A stretch of 64,000 nucleotides of DNA from Dimorphilus gyrociliatus. Lineage: Eukaryota; Annelida; Polychaeta; Dinophilidae. Shown here piece by piece: positions 25,601 to 36,875 of the stretch (position 1 is the stretch's first letter; each line of letters opens with the position of its first letter). Position numbers and translations under genes: made by a program. The DNA lies in contig CAJFCJ010000007.1 of NCBI GenBank assembly GCA_904063045.1, forward strand, positions 368,819-432,818. The letters run 5' to 3'. The notes below the pieces were generated by a model. That model was given only the letters and a program-made list of their open reading frames with translations. It was not told the origin of the DNA and made no database searches.

Positions 25601-26940
25601 CTCCAAAGGAGCACGAGGAGATGCAGGTCCTGAAGGCCGGGAGGGCTTAACAGGTCTGCCAGGTAGTCCTGGTAGACGAGGTCGTAAAGTGAGTGGATCG
25701 CTTGGAGCTGCCATCTGTACCTATTAATTTTTTTTATAAGAATAGGATGTTCTGCACAAAAGCTCCATCTATATAATTGTTTTAATTAAAGCTTAAAAAG
25801 ACATCTTATACTTAAAAAAAGAATTATATGTTGTATTAATTAGAGATTTTTGAGTTTTTCAGGCTTCTCATTACTTAGCATGGCCTTTTTCGTCAATTTT
25901 TCAGATATTTTTTATAAGATTGTACAGATTTCAACCAGTTATTTATAGTTGAAATGTGAACCAATCAACGAACCAATTTTCGTGTTACTCTTTTTGGTTT
26001 TACTTCTATAGAATTGTGCACAATTTTTTTATTAATTTAATGACTTAAATATTTATTATTAATAGTTTTTTTTTTAAAAAAAAAACTGATTTGATGCGCA
26101 ATTTTAAGAGAAATTTTTACATTTTTATCAAGTGTTCGAAAAGTTCAATTTTTTAAAAGAACATTCGAAACGTATTACAAACAATTTTTAGTGTTCTTTT
26201 TTCGTCTTTAAAAAAGCCAATAATTCTCTAATTCAAGAAATTATTTCATAAATACTAATTGATAAATAATATTCCTATATTAGGGCTCTAAAGGTGATCC
26301 TGGTTTGGATGGTACTATGTTATATTTGAAAGGAAAACATAAAAAGGATTATATAGTTGGACCTCCTGGACCTATCGGTCCATCTGGACCTAAAGGACCT
26401 AAGGTAATAAATTATATCAAGTGTAAAGTCAAAATGCATGAGAAAATCTTTAAATATATCCATATATATATACTGTATTTATATATAATAGATATACACT
26501 TTTGTATTTTTATTATAATAATATAGTTTATTATTGCTTTGCTTTTTATATTTCGTTTAAAAAAAATACTAATGATTAAATTGATGGTTATAAATTGAAA
26601 CTCTTTAAGAGAAGAGTTAGAAAGAAACGCTGCAAAGTATCCGTTATAAGATTGCATTCTCGACACCGATCGAGGAGGATTAAAAAATTAAGGAAAAAAC
26701 TTGAAAGAAATAGGCGTACGATGCAAAGTTACAAGGAGGAAGATCATCCCATTGATTTTGACGCTTTCTTCGAAGAATTAGCCAAGGTTTGAAGAATGTT
26801 CTTAGAGAAACTGCTCTATTTCTGCCTTCTTTCGGACGTCTTCTATTTCTCTGCATCTTTTTTTTTTATTGCAAAAAAAAATAAGAACTCAATTTGAACA
26901 ATTTCGTTTTTTCATAACCGAGTTTTTTTATTCATTTATT

Positions 26941-26981
<41 letters not shown>

Positions 26982-29900
26982 TTTTTTTAAAATGTTCAAT
27001 TAGTCACTCTTTTGACAAGCTTTATTAATTTCTTATTAACATTCGCTCTCTTGTTCTCTTCTCTAGGGTGAAATGGGTATGCCAGGACCTCATGGAGCTA
27101 AAGGTGGTCGAGGTAGAAGAGGCAGGAAAGGAGCATTGGTAAGAAACTAAACTTACGTTTTACTTACACTTTATTCTAGCTCTTTTCAAGTCTTTTAGTT
27201 TTATTCATAAGAACCATAAGATACTATTTTCTTACGATAACAACAGGGTCTGTCGATTCAAGGCCCTAAGGGTAATCCGGGCCCAATCGGTCCAACAGGC
27301 TTACCGGGTAAAAAGGGTTCTAGAGGAGATCCGGGTTACGTCGGCCCGAAGGTACCGTTTGTCTGCATCTTCCTTCCCATTTGTTTTTGTCGTGTGAATA
27401 TGATTTAGCCTGCCATGTCTTTAAAAGAAAGGGATTTATTCCGACAAAATACTCCCAATTCCATTTACAGATAAGCCAATTGAGTGTGGTTTTTCCTTTC
27501 CTATAGTTTTAGCGGATTTTGTACAGACTTCTTAGAGATAGATTCGTTTTATATTACAATCTATAAATTGCTTGGTATAGGGAGAAAGAGGTCTCCAGGG
27601 ACACCCAGGCAAAGACGGTAAAGATGGCGCAATTGGACCGATAGGACCCAAGGTATCAGTAATATCATCATATTCCTTAGAAAAGATAATTAGTCCATCC
27701 AATCTCCCTAACCCTCCTTCCTTCTATTTTTCTTTGCTAAATTCTTTTTCTTTCTATCTGCTAATAATTAAAGGGAATGCAAGGCGATAAAGGTGAAACA
27801 GGAACTCGTGGTTATTCTGGTAAAGATGGTAATTTAGGCCCACCCGGACTTCCGGGCCCACCAGTAAGTCATACCTGAAGTAGAAATTAAAACTCGTATT
27901 GCATTTACCTCGCACAAGATGTAGACGCTTGATATAGAGATACAAAATATCAAAAATAAATAAATAAACGCCTCTCTAGCTCGGCATTAATACTTAAGCA
28001 ATTTACAAACAGGGTGAACCTGGTATGTTGGAAGGCGCTAGTGGAGACGGGGTATGTTATCATTTAAGATATAAAAATACAACTCCGTCACTACTCCTTA
28101 TAAAAACTCTTGGTTTAAAATAGTTAAATTAAATTCTAATAGGTACCTGGAAATCCGGGTCCTCCAGGACCACCTGGCCCCATGGTAATCTTTCGAGAAA
28201 GACCCCGTTTGCCGAGATTTATTAGGATCATAACACTTTAGATAAAATTAAATGCGTTACTTGATATATTTAATACTAACAACTAACTCATCGAATTTGC
28301 AGGTATATCGAGCATGAGATGTTTAACAGGCTTGCCTTTGTGTACGTTTTTTAAAAGAATTGATATCTTTTTATCAATTTTTAATCTAATTTTCCCTTTA
28401 AGATCTTTCTTTAATGAACATCTAACTTCTTATTTATTAGGGTCCTCCGTGTAAAGACGGTTTACCAGGCAAAAAGGTATATTTGTTATCAAATAGGTTC
28501 TTTTAGAAATTATTTATCATATCTTGGGTGCAGGGTGAAAGAGGTCCTACCGGTTTGAAGGGAGTTCAAGTAAATTTTTCCATCATATTTTTCATCTTCC
28601 CCTTTCTAACTATTGTTGTTGTCTAATAAATAGGGTGAACCTGGTCCGAAGGGTGAGAGAGGATCAATGGGTCTACCGGTTTGTATTATTAATCAGTCAG
28701 GCATGGATCAAATGTTTTTTAAGGAGACGCCAAAATTTACGCACAATTATCCCTCTTTGCTGCACTTTTTACCGATCTTTTAGAGCGCACCGACCCTTTA
28801 TTGCACAAAATTATTAAAATAAACGCGGAAAGACTAAGAAAACACCAACAATCGGTCAGAAAAAGGCAATAATACAAACAGTAACGAACATATCAAAATG
28901 AAATAATAAGCAGCTTTATCGCCTTTTTAATAATAATTATATATGTATTTAAAAAAAATTGGCCTCCGACGATCGATCGTCTGATCAACGTAACGCGTTA
29001 TCCTTGTTCCCCTCTATCATATATAATTGGCAGGGAGCGCAAGGTCAAACTGGGCCTCGTGGATTGCCCGGACTAAACGGCCTTCGAGGTGACGAGGTAA
29101 GATGAACGTCATACGTTACGGTGTGGGTGGCGTATCGCAGAAGCTTGCATGATTCCCTATTTTTCTTTTTTCCTTTTTTCTTTATCATAGATTGAAACAT
29201 TTCGAGGGTTTTATTCTTGAAATCGTTGATTATATCTACATTTTTTCCATTTTTGTTTTTTCTCCCCGTTTATTTTCTTTTTTTTATGTTGTGTATTTTG
29301 ATGGCAATTAAATCATTTTAGAACGATTTGATGGTAAATAGTTATAGCTTTTCTGTTTTATAAACGATCTTCGTATCAGCTTTTTCAAACCAAAACAATT
29401 TTCTTCTCTCTTTTTCTTTTTTTATTACAAATTGCTCAAAGTTTTTGTTTGTAAGAAGATTTTAAGTAATCCTTACTTATTTAACTTAAACTAGGGACCT
29501 CCTGGACCTTCAGGACCTCATGGTTCGAAAGGAGATAAAGGAGACAATGGCAAAATGGGCACGATGGTTAGTATAACAATTAAAATATATACAATTTCTT
29601 TATCTAATTAAAAAATTGTTTCTTTTAAAATCACTTCAGGGAGTTCCCGGTCCTATGGTAAGATTATTCGAGAGAAATTTGTTAAAAAAGCTAATCCAAG
29701 AACAAAAATAATACAAAGGTTAATTAAAAATAAACACAACAGGGTATGCGGGGTGAGAAGGGAGACAAAGGAGATGTAGGCCAAAGAGGAAGACGAGGAA
29801 AACGAGGTCGTAAAGGTATACAAGGAGAGAATGTAAGTTTTAAATGTTTTTTTTCCCACTATTTCTATTTTTTTGTATCTATTCTTGCACGCTCTATATA

Positions 29901-31272
29901 TACATATAAGAAAACCTTTGTCAACAAACAACAACTATATATATACATGTCTAAATGTTTTGTAAAAGTTAAAAAAAGAGGCAAAAAACACAAAACAAGC
30001 TTTTTTATAACTTTATCACGCAATTAGTTTTATAATTAGATAAATACTATATGTAAAAGGTCACATTTTAACGCTTGAGTAATACAAATGCAGGGTGCAC
30101 CGGGCTTGGATGCTCCATGCCCCTTGGGTGAGAATGGATTACCAATACCGGATTGTTACCAGGTACACTATAAATGCAAAACATACATGGTATATAGTGC
30201 ATATACGATGTATTGAAGAAGGTTGCATTTATTAGCACTTTGAAGTTTTAGCATGAAAAGTAACAAGAATGTGCATGGTTTGAATTCTTTCAGAGAATCG
30301 TTTTTTTTTTAAGTTAGACTAGTTTTCCATCTCTTAGATGAAAGATGGAGAAGCAGCGAAATTGATGATAATTCATATTGTGCCTTAAAAAAAGAGAGAC
30401 TGCTCGCTTTGCCCGTATACAATCAACCCTTTGTTTTGAAAATTATAGTTTAAAATTAGAGAGAAGAAAGAGGTCTCTATATCTTTATTCTTATCTCTCT
30501 TCCATTTCCAATTCAAAGGGGAAGTGATTGTTTTGATAAAATTTACAAATTAATTAATTAAAAATATATAAAATAAACTACTACGTATTTTCCTAAGAAC
30601 GTTAAGTTTTTGGCAAAAGAAACAAAAACAACATCCACATTTGAGCCTATAAATTTATCCTCATTTCTTAACTTTGTTTGCCAAAAGAAAACGTTCATTT
30701 TAAAATTATAATTTCTTTAACAATCGAAGGAACCACTTAATACTTTGTGATAAATTCGTAGGCATTGCCGAACACTTTGAACAATCAATTAAACTATTTG
30801 CTCAATAAAAATATTGAACAAAAACAGAGAGACAGAGAGAAAACTTTCACTATTCTTTCATCAAATGTCGGCAATGCTGTACGAAAACTTTCACTTTTTA
30901 TTATATAAAAACAGTAAACAACTGTTACAAACAAGTTTTTTTTTCATAATCCTCTAATTTTTTTTATTAAAAAAAAAGAAACCAAAAAGGAAACAAAGCA
31001 ACCAATAAATTTTACTATTATTATTATTATTACATTGTATAAAACGAATTAAAGTGGCAAAGGGCAAACAGGAATGCACATAGTATTATCACTCGCTTTT
31101 TTTTTGCATGACTACTTTACAGGGTCGCCCAAAAGTAGAAGCTCCATGTCCAACTGGTCCAAACGGTTTACCTTTACCAGGTTGTGGACAAAATTTAAAA
31201 AATGAAGTAGAGAAATTGAGCGATTATGGTTTGAATAATGAATACGATGAAGATGACGAATGGGACTTTTAG
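17965..31272 (+). CDS. Transmembrane (MACIT) collagen, type XIII/XXIII/XXV-like
   Basis: Exon model, about 853 residues: 17965-18213, 18420-18477, 21341-21393, 21566-21601, 22170-22205, 22945-23019, 23758-23793, 24035-24106, 24169-24231, 24716-24787, 24939-25064, 25125-25160, 25219-25263, 25315-25359, 25425-25688, 26284-26403, 26610-26786, 27067-27138, 27247-27351, 27581-27652, 27774-27863, 28013-28051, 28143-28184, 28441-28476, 28534-28569, 28634-28678, 29034-29096, 29495-29566, 29640-29657, 29743-29832, 30094-30162, 31123-31272. From the third on, exons join in phase 0 and most begin with a Gly codon. The N-terminus is cytosolic, followed by one signal-anchor helix ([20 protein letters not shown]) and a heptad-like linker, so it is a type II membrane protein. 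RQKR in exon 2 is a candidate furin site for shedding. Several short Gly-X-Y blocks alternate with non-collagenous interruptions, and the C-terminus has the family APCPxGxxGLPxPxC motif. Such collagens act in cell-matrix adhesion, including at neuromuscular junctions. Which vertebrate type is closest cannot be decided by eye. Confidence 0.88.
18478..21340 (+). other. Large second intron of the collagen gene
   Basis: At 2.86 kb this is by far the longest intron in the window. It contains an (AT)n tract (about 20415-20436), a G-rich stretch at 19808-19829 and CACGTG at about 19473. No exon or nested gene is convincing. Long early introns often carry enhancers, and that is the likeliest content here, but it is inference. 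Confidence 0.6.
22636..22677. repeat. (AG)n microsatellite
   Basis: AG run in a collagen intron, right after a possible unspliced collagenous exon at 22531. Confidence 0.9.
26610..26786 (+). other. Non-collagenous, strongly basic exon of the collagen gene
   Basis: 59 codons in phase 0, flanked by an AG acceptor (26608-26609) and a weak donor (GTTTGA at 26787). The peptide starts [10 protein letters not shown], continues with many Arg and Lys ([20 protein letters not shown]) and ends acidic ([15 protein letters not shown]). It interrupts the Gly-X-Y repeat between exons ending GPKGPK and starting GEMGMP. Non-collagenous interruptions are normal in this collagen class. The basic composition suggests heparin binding or cleavage by a furin-like protease, and the weak donor suggests it may be optional. 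Confidence 0.65.
26945..26978. repeat. (GT)n microsatellite
   Basis: GT run in the intron directly after the basic non-collagenous exon. GT-rich intronic tracts near donors can be bound by splicing factors, so it may matter for whether that exon is included. Confidence 0.9.
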
Positions 31273-32179
31273 AGGTCTTTTAGAGAGAGATAATATAACG
31301 TTTCAATCAATAAGTTTAAGTAGTAATAATTTATATTTATGTTGTGTATGTAAATAAATGTTTTATATAGAATGTATTTTGTATATACTTATTTAAATAT
31401 ATAAAAAGACGACCATGTCTTAACAATGTATATGTATATATTTATATTTAAAGCATGCAAGTATTCTTTATTTCTTTCTTAAAAATTGTAGATAGTTTAC
31501 TCATACATATTCGTTAATTCATTATCTAACTATTTCTTTTTTGTCTTCCCTTTTATTAAATGCAGGGCATAACAAGATAGTGAAACTGCGGATCAATATA
31601 CATTCAACATTGTACATTACTCCACTGCACAGGAATTTCAGTTAATAATTGTTACATTGACTTATATATGAAGCATATATAATTATCAAAGTATATATGT
31701 GTATGTATATATAGTTGGGCCTATTAGAAATGCTGTTACAGTCCTCACAGATAATAAAAAAAAGATGTTTCGTTTTTTATCACTTTATCTTCTTTCTTTT
31801 TCTCTATTTCTCTATTATTATTTTTAAAGAAAACAAATAAAATGTAAGATTTGTGTCGCTTATTGCCATTCTATTATTATATTTGTGTAAAGTAATATGC
31901 ATCTTCAAGACAAATGTGTTTCGTGTTTATAGTTCTAATAAAATATATGCATTTATATATACAAAATGCGTATATATATATATATACAGTATATAAAGAT
32001 AACTATGCATGGCTTAAGAGAAATAAAAAAATAGAGCATGTAATAAACTATAAAAGAAAGATTATGATATAAAAAAAGAGTAATGTAATGTCTTATTTAT
32101 AGTATTATAATAATAAAATTTTGATTTATTAATAGTAAAAACTATGAAATTTAATAAATATACAATACATATGTTCAGA

Positions 32180-32181
<2 letters not shown>

Positions 32182-32220
<39 letters not shown>
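32182..32220. repeat. (AC)n microsatellite
   Basis: Uninterrupted AC run downstream of the collagen gene. Confidence 0.95.
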
Positions 32221-32222
<2 letters not shown>

Positions 32223-33489
32223 AAATGGGATATAAATTATATCTACTATATATACTCTACTTGAAGTTATAAGCCTATTTATCAAGTAAAAATATTAACT
32301 GTTGAAAAATTTACGAAAGAGTTGATTGATAATTATTCATCGATAGTGTTGTGTGTCATCCACTTGTACATGTTGAGTAGGTTAAGGGTTGAGAAGCCTT
32401 TACTATTCCCTATTTCTATTTTATCGTTTCTTATCACTTTCAATTAGACGTTTGTAGAAATACAAGATGGCGCTATAGTAAATTTAAAATACCAGAGAGT
32501 GGAATACCTTTCAGCTATTGATAAATTCTTCATTCGCCATCTTAATATAAAATGGGCTGGAAAATGTTGAAAAATTGCCCTTAATCGAAAAAACTCTTGG
32601 TTTCAATATCGATAACAAATTTGAAATATTTCCATTATAAGAAAAACAAATCGATACGATAAAGACAAATAGCATGATGAAAATTTAGAAGAAGATGAAA
32701 TAAAGAAGACTATTTCGATTGTCAAATTTCTCAAATAGATTCTTTCAGAGTTTAAGAACAACCTAACCTAGATTTTCTTTCACAAAAAATCATTTTGCCT
32801 TTGAACAATAGTAAGAAAACAAAGCAAAACGATATAAATATTTATTATTTCGAGAATTAACAACATAAAGTTTATTATTACTATATTATTCTAATCTGTC
32901 TAAGAGACTTTAACGTATAACACACTGTTTAATAGTGCTATTTATTGGAATAGAAAGTTTATCAATTACAACGTAAGAGTTATGTTATGTACCGATAATC
33001 TAGCTCAAATTGCGCTGCGTTTATATACAAATATATATAAATAGAGAAGGAACGGCAAAGAAAAATAGTAATTGGAACATCTTTTATCACAGTTATCAGC
33101 CTGTACTCTTTATAGTAAACTTTATCATACACAGTAAATAGGAAAAGTCCAATTTCTCTTCTTTTTATAGGAATTAGGTCTTTAAAATTTATCTATTCTT
33201 AAACGGTGCTACTATGCCTTAGATAAACAAGATATCAATTTTTATTGTAAATTGCTTTGAACTCTTCCGACACCTTTCTCACTAATCTAAACATTAAACA
33301 ATCAGATAAGAAACAAAAGGAGAGAATCTTTTCAAAAAGAGCCTATAAAACGTATCAAATTCAATATAAAGTATCAAAAATATTTAATAATTAAATATTA
33401 ACTTTATCTCTATCAATTTAGAGAATAAAAAGAAAAGATAAAAAGGTTAAAGTTTAATCTTAGTAATAGCAGTAGAAAGTATGTAAAAG

Positions 33490-33494
<5 letters not shown>

Positions 33495-33522
<28 letters not shown>
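33495..33522. repeat. (AG)n microsatellite
   Basis: AG run in the collagen/SBSPON intergenic gap, followed by related purine-rich sequence. Confidence 0.9.
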
Positions 33523-33528
<6 letters not shown>

Positions 33529-35008
33529 GAGGAAGGAAGGAGAGGCTTTTATTTATCTAGCTATCTATCTATTCTAACACCAGAAAAAACGTAAAAGGAG
33601 AGATTATCACATATATTTAAATTACCATAATTATATAATATTACATAATATATAAAGTTTTAACCGCTTTCAAAAACAATTCCAGCCAAAAGATTTTTTT
33701 TATTAGTAGCGAAAGCTTTTTAAACTATCTACTTGTATATAGAAACCTGTCTATAAACATGTTGTGTAAAACGTAAACAGTCATTACATTATACAATTCT
33801 CTTCTATACTATCATATATATCTTCTTATTTCAATTCTTTCTCTTTAATACAAACCACTAAAATGCTTTTCTTTTTTAAATAGAACTGTTTTAAAAACAC
33901 TTATAATACTACAGTCATTCCCTAGTAGTATAGGTCAAATTCCAGGCTTTTTTTTATTCGTAATCCTTTTTTCCGCCCTCTCCCTCTCTACCTCTCTCTC
34001 TCTCTCTCTCTTGGCGTATGTGCATTCGCCCTCTTTATAGAAACAGGTGTAACGAAACGATAATAAAAATAAGTAGTTTCGAATCATCGTACCGTTAGTA
34101 AAAAGGTAATTGAAGCAACCCTACAACTTTTTTTTATGTATTCCGTTGTAATTGAATTCCAAGGAAATGAGAAAAGAGGGAATGGGAAGAGCAAATTAAA
34201 AAGAGAGAGAGAGTATGACCCCCTTCTCCTTTTTCGTTGTTTTATTAACGGAAAAAGTATATGAATATTCATCAAAGGTCAAAAGAGGGCCGAAATTTTA
34301 TAAGATTTGGCACGTTTTTTCGTTTAATAAGTACTTTTACTTTTAGAAACGTTTACCAAACTTTGTTGAAGTAGGCGGCTTACTTTGCACTAAAGTATTG
34401 TAGAGATTAATGTAGTAGTACAAGGATAAAAGAGAGAGAGACAGACAGAGAGAGAGAGAGAGAGCGAGAGAGAAAGAAAGCTAGTGAAAAGAGTGATTGG
34501 ATAGAACAAGGGAAAAGAGACTAGGAAAGAGAGTTAAACTGGCAATATGTTTTTCATCTTTATTCTAGACTATTTGTTTTTGTTTGTAGCTAGAGGCAAC
34601 GAACCGCAGAAAAGGTATTATGCTAGATTCGTTTACAAACAATATAAAAAAAGGTAGGCGATACACTACAAAAAAATCCTTAGCATAAAGGAAAAAAAAC
34701 GCAGTCTTAAGGTCAAGAGATCGTTCTCTCAATCAGACTTGCCACAGATGTACGAAAGACAATGACATAACGATAGATTCTATCGATAATATTAAATGTC
34801 CACTTGATCTGTGGGAATACTTATTGTTATATAACAATAGAAAGAAAAAGAAAAAGGTCGGGCCATCATATAGAATATATAAAGTATATACTGTATATAT
34901 ATGTATATATTATTATATCTATACATAGATACATTGTACATATATATGTATATTAAATGTTCATGACAAGACACAAGTGCATAATGTGTTACTAAATATA
35001 AACTTACA

Positions 35009-35020
35009 TACATATATATA

Positions 35021-35059
<39 letters not shown>

Positions 35060-35060
35060 T
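35009..35060. repeat. AT-rich tandem repeat
   Basis: Alternating TA with interspersed TATATGTATA and TATACATATA units. It lies about 150 bp beyond the SBSPON-like stop codon and is part of a longer TATA-rich zone from about 34870. Confidence 0.85.
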
Positions 35061-35210
35061 CAATTATGCATATACACTGTATACAGATAGATGGATAGAT
35101 AGACAGATAGATAATTAGATATATACAGTTAAGTTATATGTATAAGACTTTTGTTTAAAAGAGATGATTAGATTACTGTGAAAAGAAAAATGAAATAAAG
35201 TTTTCAGTTA

Positions 35211-36875
35211 TTAATGAACGAAATAAAGTGCATGAGAATAACTTTGCATATTACAAGTGCAGTTTAATCTATGTTGAAATCTCGTCCAGTATCCCTGACA
35301 TTTCGCATCATTCACCATTCGCCAATATGACATGCTATTCTGCTTTCCCAACCCTCTACATCTTTGTTTAGGATTTTTCTGTGTCTTTTCGTCACATTCA
35401 ACGCACGCATAGTCTCCAATCCGAATCTTATAAGACTGCTTGCAGGTTTCCGTTACGTAGGCGACCTTGAAGAATACGCAGAAACTGTATGGAAACAACA
35501 AGAACGGTCTAGACGGTTTCGGCATATGGTACGCAGTTTCTTTTTTCTTTTTACCCCCCCTCAGACCCCATACTCCCCTCGGGGGTTGTAGGAGCCCCTC
35601 TCTTTCTTTTTTCTCTAATGATTATGACCCTTAATTACCTGACATATTTCTTTAATTTATAACCATAAACTTTGGGATCGGTGTAATAATAATTCTTCAA
35701 GTAGTCGAAAGTCGCTCCATGTACTTTATCTCTTTTTAGATTTACGCTAGCGATTTCTGTAAAATTTTTACTTAGATTAGAGTCTGCTTTTATCCTTCAA
35801 TAAATATTCCTTGCACTAAATCTTCCCCCTTTTTTTATTATTTTTTTATATATCTACTCCCCTTGATGGAGTTTTGCTTACCATTTAATGTTTCTGGTAC
35901 GGAAGAACGAGAACGCCCAATTAACCTATCTGGACATGGTCCTCGACACAACCGCCTTTCAATTGTTTTACCACACTTTCTTCCTCCAAATTCATCTTTT
36001 CGAATGATACTCCTTTTTCTAACTTTCTCTCCAGTTGCACAGTTTCTTGAGCAAGGAGACCATTTCGACCATCCGCTTAGTTTGCAGTCGATTGCTGTTC
36101 GGGGAGAATATAACATCTGTTTAGCCCAGATCAGAACCGAAATATAACCTGCATAGGCTTGGTTTCGCTATTTATTTGTTAAAGGTAGGGTGCGACAAAG
36201 ATAAGGGGAAAAGTTTCGATGAAACAATGATAAGCTTAGCTGGCTTTACTTTTTTTTCCTCAGTATTTTATATATACAAACGCTTATATTTCTTTTTCTG
36301 GCCGTTGCCCTCACTAACAAGGTGAACTTTTCATATAAAAAAAAAGAAAAAACTAATTTTCATCCCGAATTCTCATCTCTTTTCAACTTGAGTTAAAAGT
36401 AAACAATGACCCGACCTTTTCCTTTAGGTCGTAAATTTTACAACGTGTTACGTCACTTGAAAAATACCTATGCATTATCGCTTCAAACAGTATGTTATAT
36501 ATTCGTATATGTTTGATATTGATATTTTATAAAGAGTTATATATAAAAAGAAATAGATATTTATGCATTCCAATTTTTTTTAACTTTTTTTTTTCTTTTT
36601 CTCTCTTCTCTATTTGTCTACTTTGACTACTTACGTCTGCATTCTGCCTCAAAATCTTCACAGCAGTCCTTTAATCTTACGCATTTACTATCACAATAGC
36701 ACAAGTTATTTGACTTTTGTCCAGGACCATTCGCTGAACAGATCTTGTTCGAATACTCTTCACCACAACATCCTCTTTCCCTGCAATTTCGTGCCCAATA
36801 ATTTAGATAAGCTCTTGCGGTCGTTAATGATAAGGCGAGTAGTAAAGAGCAATATAAGTTCAAAATCATCATCAT
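35211..36875 (-). CDS. SBSPON: SBSPON-like secreted protein, somatomedin B + thrombospondin type 1
   Basis: Four exons on the minus strand: 36875-36635, 36148-35882, 35756-35639, 35484-35211. Phases 1, 1 and 2 agree, giving 299 residues (vertebrate SBSPON is about 260). Residues 1-22 are a signal peptide (MMMILNLYCSLLLALSLTTA). The first exon then holds a somatomedin B domain with its cysteine pattern (RGCCGEEYSNKIC, CYCDSKC, DCCEDF). Exon 2 carries a thrombospondin type 1 repeat (LSGWSKWSPCSRNCATGEK, RRLCRGPCP). Exons 3 and 4 form the conserved Cys-rich C-terminal region (SFCVFFKVAYVTETCKQ, CVECDEKTQ, RCRGLGKQ, NCTC). Domain order and length match SBSPON (RPESP), an extracellular matrix protein of poorly known function. 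It is unlikely to be R-spondin, which lacks somatomedin B. Confidence 0.9.

Larger units (their letters stand above)
31273..35210. other. 3.9-kb gene-poor stretch between collagen and SBSPON-like genes
   Basis: Starts with the collagen 3' untranslated region (AATAAA at 31353-31358). After that it is AT-rich with (AC)n at 32182-32220, (AG)n at 33495-33522, TC and AG tracts near 33990 and 34430, and a long AT-rich segment near 35009-35060. An acceptor-like site at 31564-31565 is followed by a 5-codon frame (GITR, stop) that could be another collagen end. One AGATGGCG element is at 32465-32472. No other gene was recognised on either strand. Confidence 0.55.

Noticed and set aside
25496-25714. 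Minus-strand Pro-rich ORF
   Set aside because: Antisense of the collagen Gly-X-Y exon 25425-25688; the proline repeats simply mirror glycine codons.
28303-28318. Acceptor-like site followed by four codons and TGA in a collagen intron
   Set aside because: A single AG after a weak pyrimidine tract with no Gly-led codon; probably chance in AT-rich intron.
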